Shown piece after piece: positions 47,801 through 62,200 of a DNA stretch of 64,000 bases. The notes beneath the pieces are model-generated. The model made no database searches and had not been told where the DNA came from. It worked only from the letters and a program-made list of their open reading frames with translations. Source of the stretch: Piper betle (taxonomy: Eukaryota > Streptophyta > Magnoliopsida > Piperales > Piperaceae). The position numbers and the translations under genes were made by a program. The DNA lies in the NCBI GenBank assembly GCA_033002965.1, contig JAURVB010009077.1:62001-126000 (forward strand). The letters are read 5' to 3'. Numbering within the stretch: the stretch's first letter is position 1; each line of letters begins with the position of its first letter.

Positions 47801-50800
47801 TTCTATAAAGGGAAGCAATGGTGCAGCCTGGTCTAGAAAAAGTGGTCCTCCTTTATTTTGGGCTGAAGTATTTTGTGATGGAGAAGCCTTGACAGGTAGA
47901 TGGATCCATGTAGATGCAGCCAATGCAATAGTTGATGGTGAAGAAAAAGTGGAATCTTCGGCTTCAGCCCGCAGAAAATCACTGAGATATGTGATTGCAT
48001 TTGCTGGGCAGGGAGCTAAAGATGTCACGCGAAGGTTGCATACTAAGTTCTATCTTTCATATTCTTTTGTTTATATTAATCATCCTTTGAACTTAATGCA
48101 ACTTATTTTCACCCATGTTTGAGCATGTGTTAAAATAGTTAATGATATTGAAGGGAACACATAATAGACTTTGGCCAGCTGGAATAGAAATTTATGGGAA
48201 GTGAGATTTTCCGAGAGCAGCATAGTATGCCAAAGAGGAATATATGAAGAGCAAGTCCATAATATTGGGAAAATGAAGAAGGGGAGTTGGGGGAGGGATA
48301 TTTTTGTTTTGAAACAAACAAAAGGAGAGCTGTCACTCACAGAAGCAGCCACTTGTTACTCATGCTCAGAAGGGATGAATAATCCCAGCGAAAATCAAGA
48401 GAACAAATCACATGTAATCTTTTACCAAAATATTCCATAATTTGTTAGTAAAGTATTTTAAGTTACAAGAAATGATTTTCCTGCAACGCAAAAAAATGGT
48501 AATAACCGAATATTTAATTTTCTATAATTTTAAATTGCAAGTTATTCTTTGATAAGTTTACAAAAGAGAAAAAACTGCCTGTTTCTTACTTGTAAACATT
48601 TTCTACCGCATTTTAATTTTATTCTTTTGAGAAAATCTATTTCATCATTTGTTTTGTTTGTAACATTTCAGGTATTGTATGAAGTGGTTCATTGTTTCTC
48701 CCCAGCGAATTAATTCACAATGGTGGGAAGCAGTTTTACAGCCATTGAAGGAACTAGAGAAGAATCTAACTGACCGACAGGGAGGGAAGACTATGCAAAC
48801 ACTTGATGTTGATGAAGTGCATAGAAAGGAAGATAACATGCCTGGAACTAGTTATGCCACGCTACATAATAGGAGCCATCTTGAGGATCTGGAGCTTAAT
48901 ACCAGAGCATTAACTGAGCCACTTCCAACCAATCAGCAGGTATGCACATGGTTATGAGAAACCAAGTATCCGGTATTTATCCGCTGCCAAGGTCTGCATC
49001 AGCGTCATGCCTACATGTTTGTCATTATTCCAGCTGAACTAAAAATATCTCAAAAAAAATTATAATATGACTTAACCCAACGCTCCTTTATTGTATATTT
49101 GGGGGCCAATTCCATTTCCTTAGTTTTACAGAGTTTAAGTTAGCTCCTTTTTAGCACTTACATAATGTGTAAGGTATGTATACTGTGTGAACAAATACTA
49201 AGAAGTTTATGTTAAGGGCATTGAAATTTTACAAATAATTTTGTTAGAATGCTAGAAAATGGATCACAAAGAAAAGTGGCCAGTTTTTGTCTGTTTGACA
49301 AACATTAATGACAGAGTGGAAGCCTTATAGCATAGGTTCAATTGAGTACAAAGGCTAGTTATTATGTAACACGAGTTTAAACTTAAGACTTCAATTGTTT
49401 GGTGTGACTCACTTCAAATATCTTGTCATTTAGGCTTATAAAAACCACAACCTCTACGCAATGGAAAGGTGGCTTACAAAGTATCAGATACTTCACCCCA
49501 AGGATCCTATTCTTGGATATTGTTCTGGCCATCCTATTTACCCACGCACTTGTGTAAAGAACCTGCAAACAAGACTAAGATGGCTAAGGGAGGGCCTGCA
49601 AGTAATGCAGAATGAAGACCCAGTTAAGGTTAGCACTAAAGGTCATCTGTTTTTAACAATTTAACTTTTCTTGATTCCTTTGATTAGTTGTTGCCTTTAT
49701 TTTTCAGATTGTCAAACATTCTCGGAAATCTGCTGGCGTGCAAAATCACAACCTTGATCTTGATGATGAGAATGGCCCAGTTGGAACTCTTGAACTATAT
49801 GGAAGGTGGCAAACTGAACCCCTAAATCTTCCACGTGCTGTAGATGGGATAGTTCCAAAGGTTTGTTATTCGTATGTGATAGTTTATCTTGTTTCTTCAA
49901 TTATAAGTTTTTAATTGGCTTTAGGAGTTTTATATGAAAGCCTACCATTAATTTGGTTTAGTTATTTTTATATGTGAAGTACTCTGAATAACATAAACTA
50001 TGCTCATGGTAACAAGTTGTAATTTTGAGCATTGAATAAAAAGAAGTGAGACATATTGGCTACCTGTTTTGTTTCACTATTCTACTCTATCATGTTCTGC
50101 ACAGAATGATCGAGGTCAAGTAGATGTGTGGTCTGAGAAATGCATTCCGCCCGGTACTGTGCATTTACGATATCCAAGAATAGTCCCTGTTGTGAAGAGA
50201 CTAGAACTAGATTTTGCCCCAGCCATGGTTGGTTTCGAGTTTCGCAATGGCCGGTCAATGCCCATCTTTGAAGGAGTTGTAATATGCTCAGAATTCGAAG
50301 ATGCAGTAATGGAGGTGAACTCTCAACAATTGACGCATTAATTAATCCTCTCTAATTCCTATAATAACAGGCAGTTCTTATTTGTTTCATGCGGGTCACT
50401 TGCCATAATATAACGATCTGATATTAAAATTGTTGTTTTAGGCATATGTAGAGGAAGAAGAAAGAAGACAGGCAGGAGAGAAGAGGAGGAACGAAGCTGA
50501 AGCTGTATCAAGATGGTACCAGCTGCTTTCCTCCATCATAACGAGGCAAAGGTTGAAGGGCTCATACGAGGACCAACCTGTCGTCCAAAATCAGGAGTTT
50601 CTCAAACGCAAGGACAAGTCGCTTGAGCAACAACATTGTGATCATGATAATGTTGAGAAGCAACAGGAGACTTTCAAACCAAGTGAGCGAGGATTTTGTA
50701 GCAACCATGAGCATACATTCCCAATCGAAAACCAGAGCTTTGATGAGAAAACTTCCGTAAGGACAAAGAGATGCCCTTGCGGATTCTCAATCTGCCTTGA

Positions 50801-50810
50801 AGAATTGTGA
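44881..50810 (+). CDS. RAD4: DNA repair protein RAD4/XPC homologue (5' end not found)
   Basis: RAD4/XPC recognises helix-distorting lesions to start global nucleotide excision repair. Exons are about 44881-45234, 45303-45395, 45560-45650, 45736-45837, 46754-46803, 47335-48034, 48673-48938, 49433-49628, 49709-49860, 50103-50312 and 50442-50810. Landmarks: AELVHKVHLLCLLARGRMID, VAALSVALFRALNLTARFVC (transglutaminase-like fold), GPPLFWAEVFCDGEALTGRW, IAFAGQGAKDVTRRYCMKWF, NHNLYAMERWLTKYQILHPK (BHD1), GTLELYGRWQTEP (BHD2), GTVHLRYPRIVPVVKRLELD and APAMVGFEFRNGRSMPIFEG (BHD3). The normal basic N-terminal exon with the ATG is not visible, and an in-frame stop lies just upstream of 44881. One A is missing in the run 47778-47781 (LKKLK/TEKPSVLSIKGSNG), which would stop the product at 47808. 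Confidence 0.87.
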
Positions 50811-51894
50811 ATACGAATTCCCAGGAGCGCTTAGGGTGCAAGATAAACCAAAATTTTTGGGACTGATCTTTTGTAATCAAGTGTTTAAGTTGTATAATAT
50901 AATTTAACAAGCGAACAATTTGGTTGAACTCTGTACATCACATCTCATGTAATTGTACTATCATATGATTGAAATATTGTATAAGATGGTCACAATAATT
51001 TTGGGCTGCTAGCAAAAAGCACAAAATTCTCATTTTCAACCCAAAGCACCATTATATTTCATTAAAAGGGAAAAGATAACTAAAATGTTGTCCGTTGTAG
51101 TCATCAAAAAGAGTACAACAACAGCTTAATGCATCCTTATTAGACTATAAAATACTGAAGTAAAAACCTTGATTGACAGATGATAAGAACCTTCAACTAT
51201 CTTATGTGATGACAGCTGGGGCAGATCGACCAGTAAATTCTTGCATGTTGACAGTTTGGGAGGAACCATCACCTGTAAGATCAACAAGTAGATTAGAAAG
51301 TTAACATGAATTTGAGATTGTTATAAAGGATATGACCGCGGAAGTAAAAGATGTGATTCTGACAGAATGGCAAATAAAATCTTACAAGAGGGATCCCAGT
51401 TTTTGCAGAATCATTCTCATATTGTTCGATGTAGAGACAGATGGTGGCCCATTCAGATCCAGTTCCTGAGAGTCGAAATACCTGCACACTGGTTTAAATG
51501 AAGAGTTCATGACAGTTTTTGTGCAGATGAGCGTCCCTGTCAAATGGAATGCAACTTGACATGTTCAATAAGCTAACGACATTCAAGGAGCCTAGTCTCG
51601 AGAACTTACCAGCCGAGATCCATCTTCAAACATGTAATGGATACCCTGGTGTTTTGAGATGGATCCATCAACTGGAACTTTGTATTCAAACTCATCAGCC
51701 TTCACAACATCGGCAACATCTGATCTTATTTTTTTAATTATCCTGAAAGAATCCAAAAACAAGATGTACACTGTGAACTATTAATATGAAAGAAACAACA
51801 AATAAAAAAGCAGACACAGAAAACCATACTTGTTTACTTCTGAAATTGATGACTGAAGTTGAACTAAGTATGCCATAAGCTCCTTGGCTGATGC

Positions 51895-51930
51895 GGCATC
51901 AACATTCGGCACGGCATCAACATTCGGCAT
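51895..51930. repeat. 18-bp tandem duplication at a PGM splice border
   Basis: ggcatcaacattcggca occurs twice in direct succession (51895-51912 and 51913-51930), at the intron/exon junction preceding DAASAKEL. It may have altered the acceptor site. Confidence 0.93.
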
Positions 51931-53172
51931 GAGAAGCAATAATACACATGAAATAAAATGTACATTGAAAGAGAAATAAGCTGTCTATAACAGGGAATGT
52001 CTTACTTCATAGTCATATCGAGTGCAATAATGACAACCATAAGTTGCCATTATTCACAGACTATATCTTCAACGGTAACCAATTTTTTGTTAGGCTCTTT
52101 GGCCACCAAAAAGGACTTGCAATAAGTGTCACCGACCTCTTTTAATCCAAAAGTTAATTTAAGGAATAAGGTTTTCCCATTAGCCTATATATAACTCACC
52201 ACATCATCCAAGTGGGTGTTATTTGATTTAAGGGGAGTTTATCAGACGATGATGGTTTCGGGGACGCCTCTTTGATTTTGTATGCAAGTATAGAAAGCCA
52301 AGCCAAAATGACCCAGATCCCATCTTTCTCACAGATATGGTTAGAACCTAAATAATTCAGAAAACACATGCATTAATCCATAACGAGGTTACAGAGTATT
52401 TCCTCAGCTAGATTTTCCAGTAATAAATAGCACCAAAGTTTATGGCTAACTATCCTTTTCATTAGAAACCCATTTGGCTGACATGTCCAAATTTAATCCA
52501 GAATACAAAGACAAATGAAGCTAGTATGGCATGCAATATTATCACTAGCTTCCAAGTTCCTTGACAGCTGAAATGATCATAAATAATCATATCTTAAAGC
52601 TACGGCAAGATGCAAGCAAGTCCCGCATTTTAGATTCTAGACCAAAGGAGCCCAGAGTAATGACCACTTCTAAGTCTTCAATGCAAGTTACATGCTTTTT
52701 ATGTAGTGTGAGTTGAAGAAAAGTGCTCCGACGATAGTCACAATACTTAAGAAGCTCGGTATTGCACAAGTGAAGAAAAGAAGCACAACTCATGAAAGAA
52801 AATATTGTCAGAGTGCTTACCTGTTCCAAAACTCTCTTCACCACAAATAGAGTGCATGCCAGCATCCATCAAATTGCCAAAAGTGGGAACCTAATACCCC
52901 CAGAAAAAACACTCAGTGCCACACAAATACATTAATGATGTATAACTACTGTATAACACCATAAAGAAGAAGTGTCCAGCTCCAGCAGGCTCCTCAAAAA
53001 ACTTCAAATATATGTTTCGCGCCACAACATCTAACGAAGCAGATGTAGGCATGCTCCTGAAAGAATATGCAATACATATGAAAGACATAAGATAACACAA
53101 CATTTTCATGACTTGTATGAGCCTTGCAAAGCATATCTAACTGACAGAAAGCCCCATAATATTTTACTCCTA

Positions 53173-53400
<228 letters not shown>

Positions 53401-54309
53401 TTAGTTTCACAAAAAACATCAGAAACCACAAGCGTAGCCCCTATCAATTGGTATTATAAACAAAGATACAATCAACAATAGGCATATAAAAATTACTCCT
53501 AAAGAAATGAGGTCAAAACCATATAGCGTTGAAAGTGGAAGCTTAGCACCTAAACGATTAATAATTGCAACTGCCCATTGAGAAGCATGAGGACAATATT
53601 AGTAGGTTCACACCTATATGTAAATATACTCACCTTTCACCTTCTCAGCTGTCAGAGCATTGAATGTTGATTGGAAAAAGTTTTCCAAATAGCCAGGCTG
53701 CTTAAAGACTGTCACCTGCACGAGGGGCAGACAACTTGTATTACATCATATGATCAGTAAAAGATATTTGAGAAAATTAGGAAAGAAACGAAAGATGAAT
53801 CAATCCATCAATCCTACAGGACAAGATAAGCAAAAGGATTTAGCTGCAACGTCCACAAAGATAGGCACAACATTCTGAAAAATGATTGATAAGTTTGTGA
53901 TCAGGAATCCAGAAATGATGAAAATTATAACTTAAGGAGCAAGAGGGGGTATAATACGTATATAAAGAATAGATAAAATCAACTGCAAAGAAGAGGGATA
54001 ATTAACGCATCAAATCATTATCGAGAGATTGGTATGATTCTGATACCAAAAAATTATTGCCAAGAGAACCAATTCAAGGAAACATAACCAACCACGTAGC
54101 CACAAGATTGCTTTCCTAAAAGACTATTTCCTCGGTTATAGGAGGAATAAGTTTTCAGTAATTCGATGCCCATAAATCAATTAGTCTGGTCAGGTGGTCA
54201 GATGTCTCATATCTCAACTGCCGAGACCGATCTTATCATATGAACATCACAATCTTTCCAAAAAAAGCATCAATTTCATCATTTCCATGTCCACCACAAT
54301 CACATTCTG

Positions 54310-54313
54310 AGAG

Positions 54314-54344
<31 letters not shown>

Positions 54345-54345
54345 G
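54310..54345. repeat. (ATA)n microsatellite
   Basis: About ten ata/taa units in the first PGM intron; no further meaning. Confidence 0.9.
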
Positions 54346-55059
54346 AATAAATCACAGCATCATCTTCAACCAAATGCCCAATACCAATGCGAGATCCGAC
54401 AACTAGAAACGCAGCTCGCATTAATCATCCAATCCGATTGCATAACTCATCCGAATCAAGAAACCCAATGCGATACCAACAATCAGATCCACGAACTAGC
54501 AGGGACAAAGGAGAGAGACGGCGTCATGGCCAAAGTGATACTCCATAGATATCTGCAACAACGCCAATCTAACCATTACAGTTTCTTCAAAGTCCTCATT
54601 GCGAACCAATCGCTCCAACACTCATCTCAACGAATCACATCATTTCCGACATACATCCCCGTCGTGCTCCTCCTCACTGTATACAGATATGTACAGCTCA
54701 CCACCTCCTCCCGCCAGAAAACAGATCCAAAGGTCCCCGCCAAAGATCATATATAAGCGTAAACCCATCACACACACCCACACTCGAATCCAGAAACGAA
54801 GTGAAAAACAAAGAAATAAAGAGAAACCTTTTTCCGGAGGCCGGAGGTGCCGGGCTTCAAGCCGTCGAAAGGCGCCGCCCCCTTCCGTGCCACAGGCAGC
54901 ACCGCCATCGTCGCCGGCGATCCAAACAAACAATCGATCCAGAGCCCACGGTCAGGGAGCAAGATGTGTGCTTGCGGCGGTGAACAAATATATATGTTAA
55001 GGCCAAGAGAGAGCGGAAGAGTTTCGAACAGGGAGTGGGAGGTGGACGGAAGATGAGCG

Positions 55060-56015
55060 CAATAATTTTTAGAGACGCCTTTCTCCGGCGTCCGCTTCGT
55101 ATGCCTACGTGCGGCTGTGCGTGGGGCCCGCTAAGTTTGGCACGCGGTGTCGTAATGGCGTACCGAAGGGCGGCGTCTTTAGAAACAGTCAAAATGTTTC
55201 ATGTTCTCCTCTTGGGACTGATTATTCCCACCGGGCATTCCGTCTTATCTTCCCGCCCTTTTTCCCGGCCAATTTGGTATTTATATAATATAATATATAA
55301 TAATAGTAATAATAAATAATCATTAAATAATTTAAAAAATTTAAAAATAAACTTCAGTTGAATGAGGAAGTTAATGATAATAATTTTTTTATTTTTTATT
55401 TTTTATTGTCTTTTAATTTGTTGAATTTCTATCATAGCATGATCTTTACTCTTTATTATTATTAATAAAAATAAATTATTACAAAAATCAAAGACCAATA
55501 CTAGTCTGATCATTTTTCTTTGGATGAAGTAAAAGAATAAAAATTGTGATGCGGTTAAATTAAATATTCATGGTTCTAGATTAAAGCGTATTAGGCATTA
55601 GAAAAATGAGTATTATAAGATAGAAAAGAATACCGTGAACAACTTTTGATTTTGGACTAGATAAAGCTTTGCAAGGGCTAGAAGAAATCTGAAGGACCAA
55701 AATCAACTTATTGCATCCGTATGATTCATACTCGTTGTCTCTAACATCTACAATCATTATACAGAAAAAGTCTGGTCTTTGAATTCACACAATACAAAGC
55801 ATTTCAGATTGTAGTTTACCCCTCTAAAATACAGCATTGGATTGACAAAAGAAGTTCACATCCTTACCTCTGTCAGGAAAACAAAGTGAACATACAAGGC
55901 ACAGCTGAAGCGCAATAAAACAAGCGATCACAGCTCTCTATAGGTACCAGACACTAATAAAATTGTCTTAAAATTCTTATCTTAACCTCTGCAGTCATTG
56001 TTCCTGAAAGAGTTT
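55060..56015. other. Intergenic spacer
   Basis: 55060-55260 is GC-richer and likely the PGM upstream region. 55260-55600 is very AT-rich with short tri-nucleotide runs. The remainder is probably the 3' UTR of the MFS gene. No other feature seen. Confidence 0.5.
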
Positions 56016-56019
56016 TAAC

Positions 56020-59000
56020 TCAGTGCTGGGCGCTATTCGGCATGCGGAATGAACCTCCAGAGTAAAGCATCTGGTAAACAGTCTTAATCCTCACAGACAA
56101 AATTATGCTGAGTATGGTGCCCAGGAGACAAGCTCCGGCCAATACGAAGAATGTAACTCTAAAACAATCTGGCCCCAAGCATGTGACTGTGGTACCCAGA
56201 AGAGATCCAACCTGTTTTGCAGCCTCTCTATCATATATGTACCCAGCCAAACCACCTGAGAATAACAGGGCCCCGAGTGGGTTGCCTATCAACATGAAGT
56301 TGTAAATTATTCCAAAGTGTTTCAAGCCAAAAAGCTCCGTGGCCGTGGGAACCATGATGGAGAACTGAACTCCATAGCAAATACCTAGCAGTGCCGTTGA
56401 AGCATGGAGGGTTCCATTGAGGGCAGAAGCAAATAATAGATATGCAATTATCATAGTTATTTGCGAGAATGTCATCCATACTGTTCGCGGCAGCATTTTG
56501 ATCTGCCAAAATTAGTGTCTTTAGTGTTGTTGGAAGTTTATTTTGAAGTTCTTCACTTAAGCTATCTAAGAGGCATGCCAATTTAAAGAATGATCACAGT
56601 TCAACACGGACCACAATCTGGCCTTCATGGTAAGAAATTATTTTATTTACCATTTGCCCGTTGAGGATTCCAGCTCTTCCAAATAAAAATGTAAAGCCTC
56701 AAAATTTAGTGGCATATTACTCTCTACCTATAAATACAAAACTAAAACTCCATTGCAGAGAAGCAAAAGCTTGTAATACGTATCTGGTCTACTTAGAGTT
56801 AGTCCACACAACAAACTTTTGGATCAACTTTTACCATATAAGAATGAATAATATCTGACGGTTGGATGTATTTGGTAGGATAAGGTATTGAAAATTTGTG
56901 CATGTAATGCTTAGAACAATTATCTAATCCAGCATCATACCATTCTAGTGTAACCAGAACTATGGCAAATTGGTCAGATGAAATACAGACAGGGAGCTGT
57001 GAGTTACCTGACGAAGTATTCTGAAATTACTCCTCCACCAAGACGGCCAACAAAGTTGCAGAAGCTGAAGAGAGACAAAAGTATAGTTGTATCATTTACA
57101 CCAAGGGCAATTCCGATCTGTGCCAGATTGTTAAGAACAGTAACACCTGAACCAACTCCGAGGAAGTAGACAAGAAATAAAAGCCAGAAATCAGCCTTAA
57201 TAACAGCCTGGTGAAGGTTAAAATCTTCTCCTCTCTTTGGTCTTCTCTTTTCTTAATCGCACCTTCCCCTTCTGCAAGAAGGATACTTACGTCGTTTGAG
57301 TCATCACCTTCCTGAAAGCTTCCCAAATTTGCTGTTGAGGAAGACATGTTTAACAAAGGGTCCAAATTTTCAGAACTCTGCTCAATTGAAGACAAATTTT
57401 CCGAAGAAGCAAATTGGCTAGAAGATCCACTCCTTCTGTTTTGAGGGTAAAGTGTCATTTTAATTGGAACTGCAAGTGGAGAAAGGAGGAGAAGGACCAT
57501 TATAGCAACAAAAGTGTAGGAAATTGCTGGACTCAGGGGTAATACACCATCCAGTATTGTTGTAGTCAAAAGATAAATGCCAAGAAAAATGCTGGCTGCT
57601 TGAGTAAACAGAAAATTGCCATGCTCAGACGAGTCTTCCTCAGAAGCTGGAGTGCAGGGCCTAACAAGATACATTAAGGAGAGAGATATTGCAGGAATCC
57701 CAATTGTCAAAAACAGGAGGAGATTCGAGGAAGATTTCTTAAGAACAGTAGAGTATAATTCAGTGTATACGGCAGCACTCAGGCCAACATAACCTTTAAG
57801 AATGCCAGCCACGGTGCCCCTGCTGAGAGGAAAGTTTCTCATGTTGGTTACAAGGACGCCAGTTCCAAGCCAAGCGCTGCTATTAGTAGCAACCACCAGG
57901 GCAATCCATAGCTGTAAAAGGATCAGAGACTTGATGCAGATTCCATGTAATGCCAAATGCTTATTGCCAAGTAATTTACCAACTTCTAAAAAGAGAACAA
58001 TATCTAAAAAACAATCTGAAGGAAAGATGAAAAACATCCAATTTGGTCCTTACTCCGTTTTGTTGACAGCAATCTGTTTTTACATACATGTATTCTTCCA
58101 AGTTTAAGATTGACGCATACATTCGAGGACGGTCATGGATCTTGTTCTAGTTCTATTTGTGTTTCACCAAGAATCGGCTATTGTTTTTACAGTCCCAAAA
58201 ATTACACACAGTCATCATTTGTTAACCTTATTTAAAGGTCTTCTTCCAGTTTCCCTTGAGAACAATCTACACATGATTGCCTCTATCCCACAACAAAAAG
58301 AAAGAAAGAAGAGAACTAATAGAGTTGACAAAAATAGACAACACAACCATGTTCATATCATCTCCAGTTCAAACTAAGCACTTCACAAAGATAAGGCATC
58401 ACATAGGCTTGCTATCACATACAAATTAGCCTCTAGTTGGAACCAAGGTATGTTTGTCTTATAATTCTAATTGATTGCCACAAATCAAATATACTCATAA
58501 TGATAGATTCAGATCATTGAAGCCACAATCAAATATACTCACAACGATAGATTCAGATCATTGAAGCACAGAGACATTCAAGTCAAGTATTCAAGCCGCT
58601 CAAACTTGCAACCAATGCCAAACAAACAATATTATACTAGAAGAAGAAATAAACCAGCAGAGCATATAAGTTTACACAAAATAACAGGAACTTAATCCAT
58701 CCATCCCACAAATGAAAGCAAGCAACGATCAACTTCATTTCAAGCCAAATCAAAATTCAAATCAGATCTAGCATCCTCTGGGCAGTGGAGCAGGACATAA
58801 TCTATATTGAACAACGAAGAGGGAAGAGAATCGATACCAGCCAATAGGGTAAGGAGGGAACAGTCTGGCTGACAGCGAGCCAAAGCACGCCGTACCCAAG
58901 AAAGGAGGCCAAGCTGCCGACAAGCAGCACCACCCAAGGGGGAACTTGTTGCAGACAACGCCGGGGAGGAGGCCGACGTTCTCGCCGATGTCGTTGGCCA

Positions 59001-59163
59001 CACCAAGCATGGTGAGCTGCTGCTGGTTGAAACCCAGAACCGATTTCAAAGAGTGGGAGTAGAGAGGGAAGTTGTAGGCGCTGCCGGAGGCAATCTGAAC
59101 CCAGACGGCAGCCGCCAAACCAACCCATGGCGGCCTGCTCCCGGCTTTCAACTTTTGCGGCAT
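56020..59163 (-). CDS. Nodulin-like / NFD4-type major facilitator transporter
   Basis: Three exons: 59163-58838, 57911-57008 and 56502-56020. The N-terminus MPQKLKAGSRPPWVGLAAAV leads into WVQIASGSAYNFPLYSHSLK, the start of the nodulin-like domain. Other landmarks: SVLGFNQQQLTMLGVANDIG, SSAWLGTGVLVTNMRNFPLS, GTVAGILKGYVGLSAAVYTE, FLVYFLGVGSGVTVLNNLAQ, SFCNFVGRLGGGVISEYFVR and ICYGVQFSIMVPTATELFGL followed by HFGIIYNFMLIGNPLGALLF. About twelve membrane helices are expected; relatives include NFD4-like proteins of unknown substrate. Two single-base losses break the frame: C5 instead of C6 at 58938-58942 (CNKFP/PWVVLLVGS) and one A short at 57248-57251 (KKRRPKRGEDFNLHQA). Both are homopolymer events in an otherwise complete gene. 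Confidence 0.88.
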
Positions 59164-59239
59164 CCCTTCTCTTCCTTTCCCTCCGATCCTCCCCTCTACT
59201 CCTTTCCCAGAAACACACACAATGCTTGTGCTTCAATGC

Positions 59240-62200
59240 TGCCCTTTCGAGAAGAAGAAAAGAAACTGGTGCAAGTGAAGTGAGCCTGTTTGGTGATCTT
59301 TCGGAACCTGATTGCTACACGTTGAGCGTGTTAGGCTTCCATCTACTACATCAATAGATCCTCAAATCCAATGTATTCAAGTACAGCGCAAGCCTGTACG
59401 TGTCTCTTTGTATATAACACAAGTGTGCATAGAATTTAAGTAAGTGGTTAATGGTTTAGTTGTCCATCCCGTTAACAAAATCAAGCAAGGTGTTCAACAT
59501 TGGATGAGTTATACCCCGTTGATAATGTAGAGGTCCCTGAAACATGAGATCCTTTGCACGTCGTTTGCACTGTAGCAGGTGAATTTTGGGAGGAAGGGGA
59601 TGGATTACGCAAGCGCCAATATTACGTTGTGCCCAAAAATGTCTGATGCATGCCGAAGGGAAGCAATGCCACGGGAAAGTCTTCCATTTCCTTCGTCTGC
59701 GTATATCGCTTGCTCGCTAGTTGGAAAGATGGATATTTAGCGAGTTGGTACTGAGAATCGTGTACGGTAAGAGGGGGTAAAAATGGTGCATTACACATTG
59801 ACATTGGATACATTTTGTCAACCGTATGAACATATATGCATATATCGTCCACCCCACCTCGTTGTAGTCCAGCTGCGGCATGATATTACATGGTCGCAAT
59901 GGAAAGCCCCACTGCAAGCCTGTCGGCTTCTGATGGTGAGACGGACATTGTATGGTTATGAAAATAATAAACACTTCCTTTATTGGGTTATCTTCTTCAT
60001 ATGTTTTTCTAATTATTTATTTATAATAATAATAATAATAAGGCCAAGAGATTTTTCTCTAAAAGAATTATGAGGAATGATTTTGCAATTTTTGAAAAAT
60101 TTTATTGGCTCAGTATGGTTTAGACAAGATTTTAAATAGGAAGTCCTTGGTGCACCGTTAAAATTTTTCTACTTTTCTCCGCAATGAATTTAATTGGCCC
60201 AAAAAAACTATCATGTAAGCGTGATCTAAACGGTGAAATCAATTAAACGAATCAATCAAATTTAATGCAGGGAAATGTGGAGAAAATTTTAGTGATGCAG
60301 GTAGCATTACTCTTTAGAATACTTTAAAACGTGGCACATTTTAGTTCTAGTTTCTATTTTTATGATTTAAAATGTCTCTCGAGCACTTGAATACTGTGGT
60401 TCATCCAAAACCAGTACAAGCTTGGAGATGGAAAAATTAGACGGTGTATAACATGACATTACGAATCACATTGTTGCCTCCTGTCTGCCACCTCCCTTTC
60501 GATCTCAAATTATTATTACTACAGACTAGATTTCAAGTGCTATAAAGTTTTCTGTTTGCAATCGTCCATACGGACTTGTTGGCATGATATTTGCCATGTT
60601 TTAAGTAGTAATACAGGTTATTAACTTAATGGCAATGAAGATCATTTATACATATATGTGACCAAATGTCTAGTAGTTACGTTATTTCTTCCATTCTATA
60701 AAGGCGACGAAGCAATATGACGTCGACGTAATGTAACCTACTTTGTTAATTAATTAATTTATTAACAAAGGCGTGAGAGATTTGCATCATCCACTCCACT
60801 TGTATATTATTTATTTATGGAAATATGAGGTTTCCTTCCACCTTACATTTGGCTCAATACCTTGTTAACATCTTGACGTGCAAATTACCGCTTTCCTTCC
60901 TCAAATTACTCTCTCCAATTTTGGAACCCAACAAACAGCATTTGGTATAACCAGCTGATAAGATACCAATATTTCCACACAATACAGAGACTGGTCGAAC
61001 TTGGCTCTAGTGTAATTTGGGGTGGCCAACGCAGAAATGTGCACGCCTTCTAGAACTGCAAATATAGAGTAATGAGCAGACAATTCGTTCCCTCCATGGA
61101 TCTTTCATGTTCAAAGGTGGAGACTCTCGTGATGCTTGTGTTCCAAGGCAGACAGCCGTTTCGTCTAAACCACATCAACTGGTATAATATAATTTGAGTT
61201 GGCTAGTAGCACGCCATTTTTACCCCTAAAACCGGTTCACGCTGTTTCCTCTCTCCACCCTATTTTGCTCTCGCCGTATTAGTATTACTAGGGCTTGACC
61301 ATCTTCATGGCCTTTCGGTTTATGCATAGTCCAAGTCAAAACTAAGCCTTCAACTTGCAGATTTCAACAGAAAACCTTCTGGTTTGATGTGTCTGTTATT
61401 CTCCACTTTCTGGTTAGGCAAATGGGTTACACTTCTAAAACAGATGTTTCTTCTCTCTTTATCAAACTTGCAGGTAGAATCACTCTGTATTTAGATTTGC
61501 CACGGAGTCTTCCCGAATTGCCGCAGTACTTAGATTTCTGTACGTAGATTTTCGTGGCTCGGAAAACATACTTAACTGCGACCACAAATTGCCGCAGTAC
61601 TTGAACCATAAAAAGGGTGTGCTGCAGGAAGCTTCCAGTTCAGTAGTAGATTCCTTTGATTCCATTCAACGGTCCTTCGATTCCATTCAACCCCAATTTG
61701 TACATGTCACCCTGCAATAAGTCTGTTGAAATTCACATCTTCCACCAATTCATTGGGTATCCACCTTGTTTTATCCTTTTTCTTCTTCATCAGAAGATTA
61801 TTAGAGTTTTTAACGTCTAGATTTTTCTTCATATTTTGACACTGCGATTTTTTCCTCTTTGAACATCTTTTTCTCGTGTCAAATTTGTCCCACTCCGCTT
61901 CTTTCACTCTCTTATTGGTCAAGAAATGCTCCAATCTTCGTCGAGGTACCGTGGGTGAACAGCAGGAAGCTTTCAATCCAGTTGTAATTCCCACCAATTC
62001 CATAGTCAGTGGTCCAGCTAATTTCATTTTGATTTTTTTAGAGCATTTTAAAAATTTTGTAGGGTCCTCTTGTACGTGTTTTTCAGGCTTCAACAATTAA
62101 GATCACATCTTCCACCGCTTAATTAAGCATCCACCATCTACTCTTTTTCTTCATTTTGACATTTTCGATTTCTTCTGTGATTGGATGTCAATTTTTATGC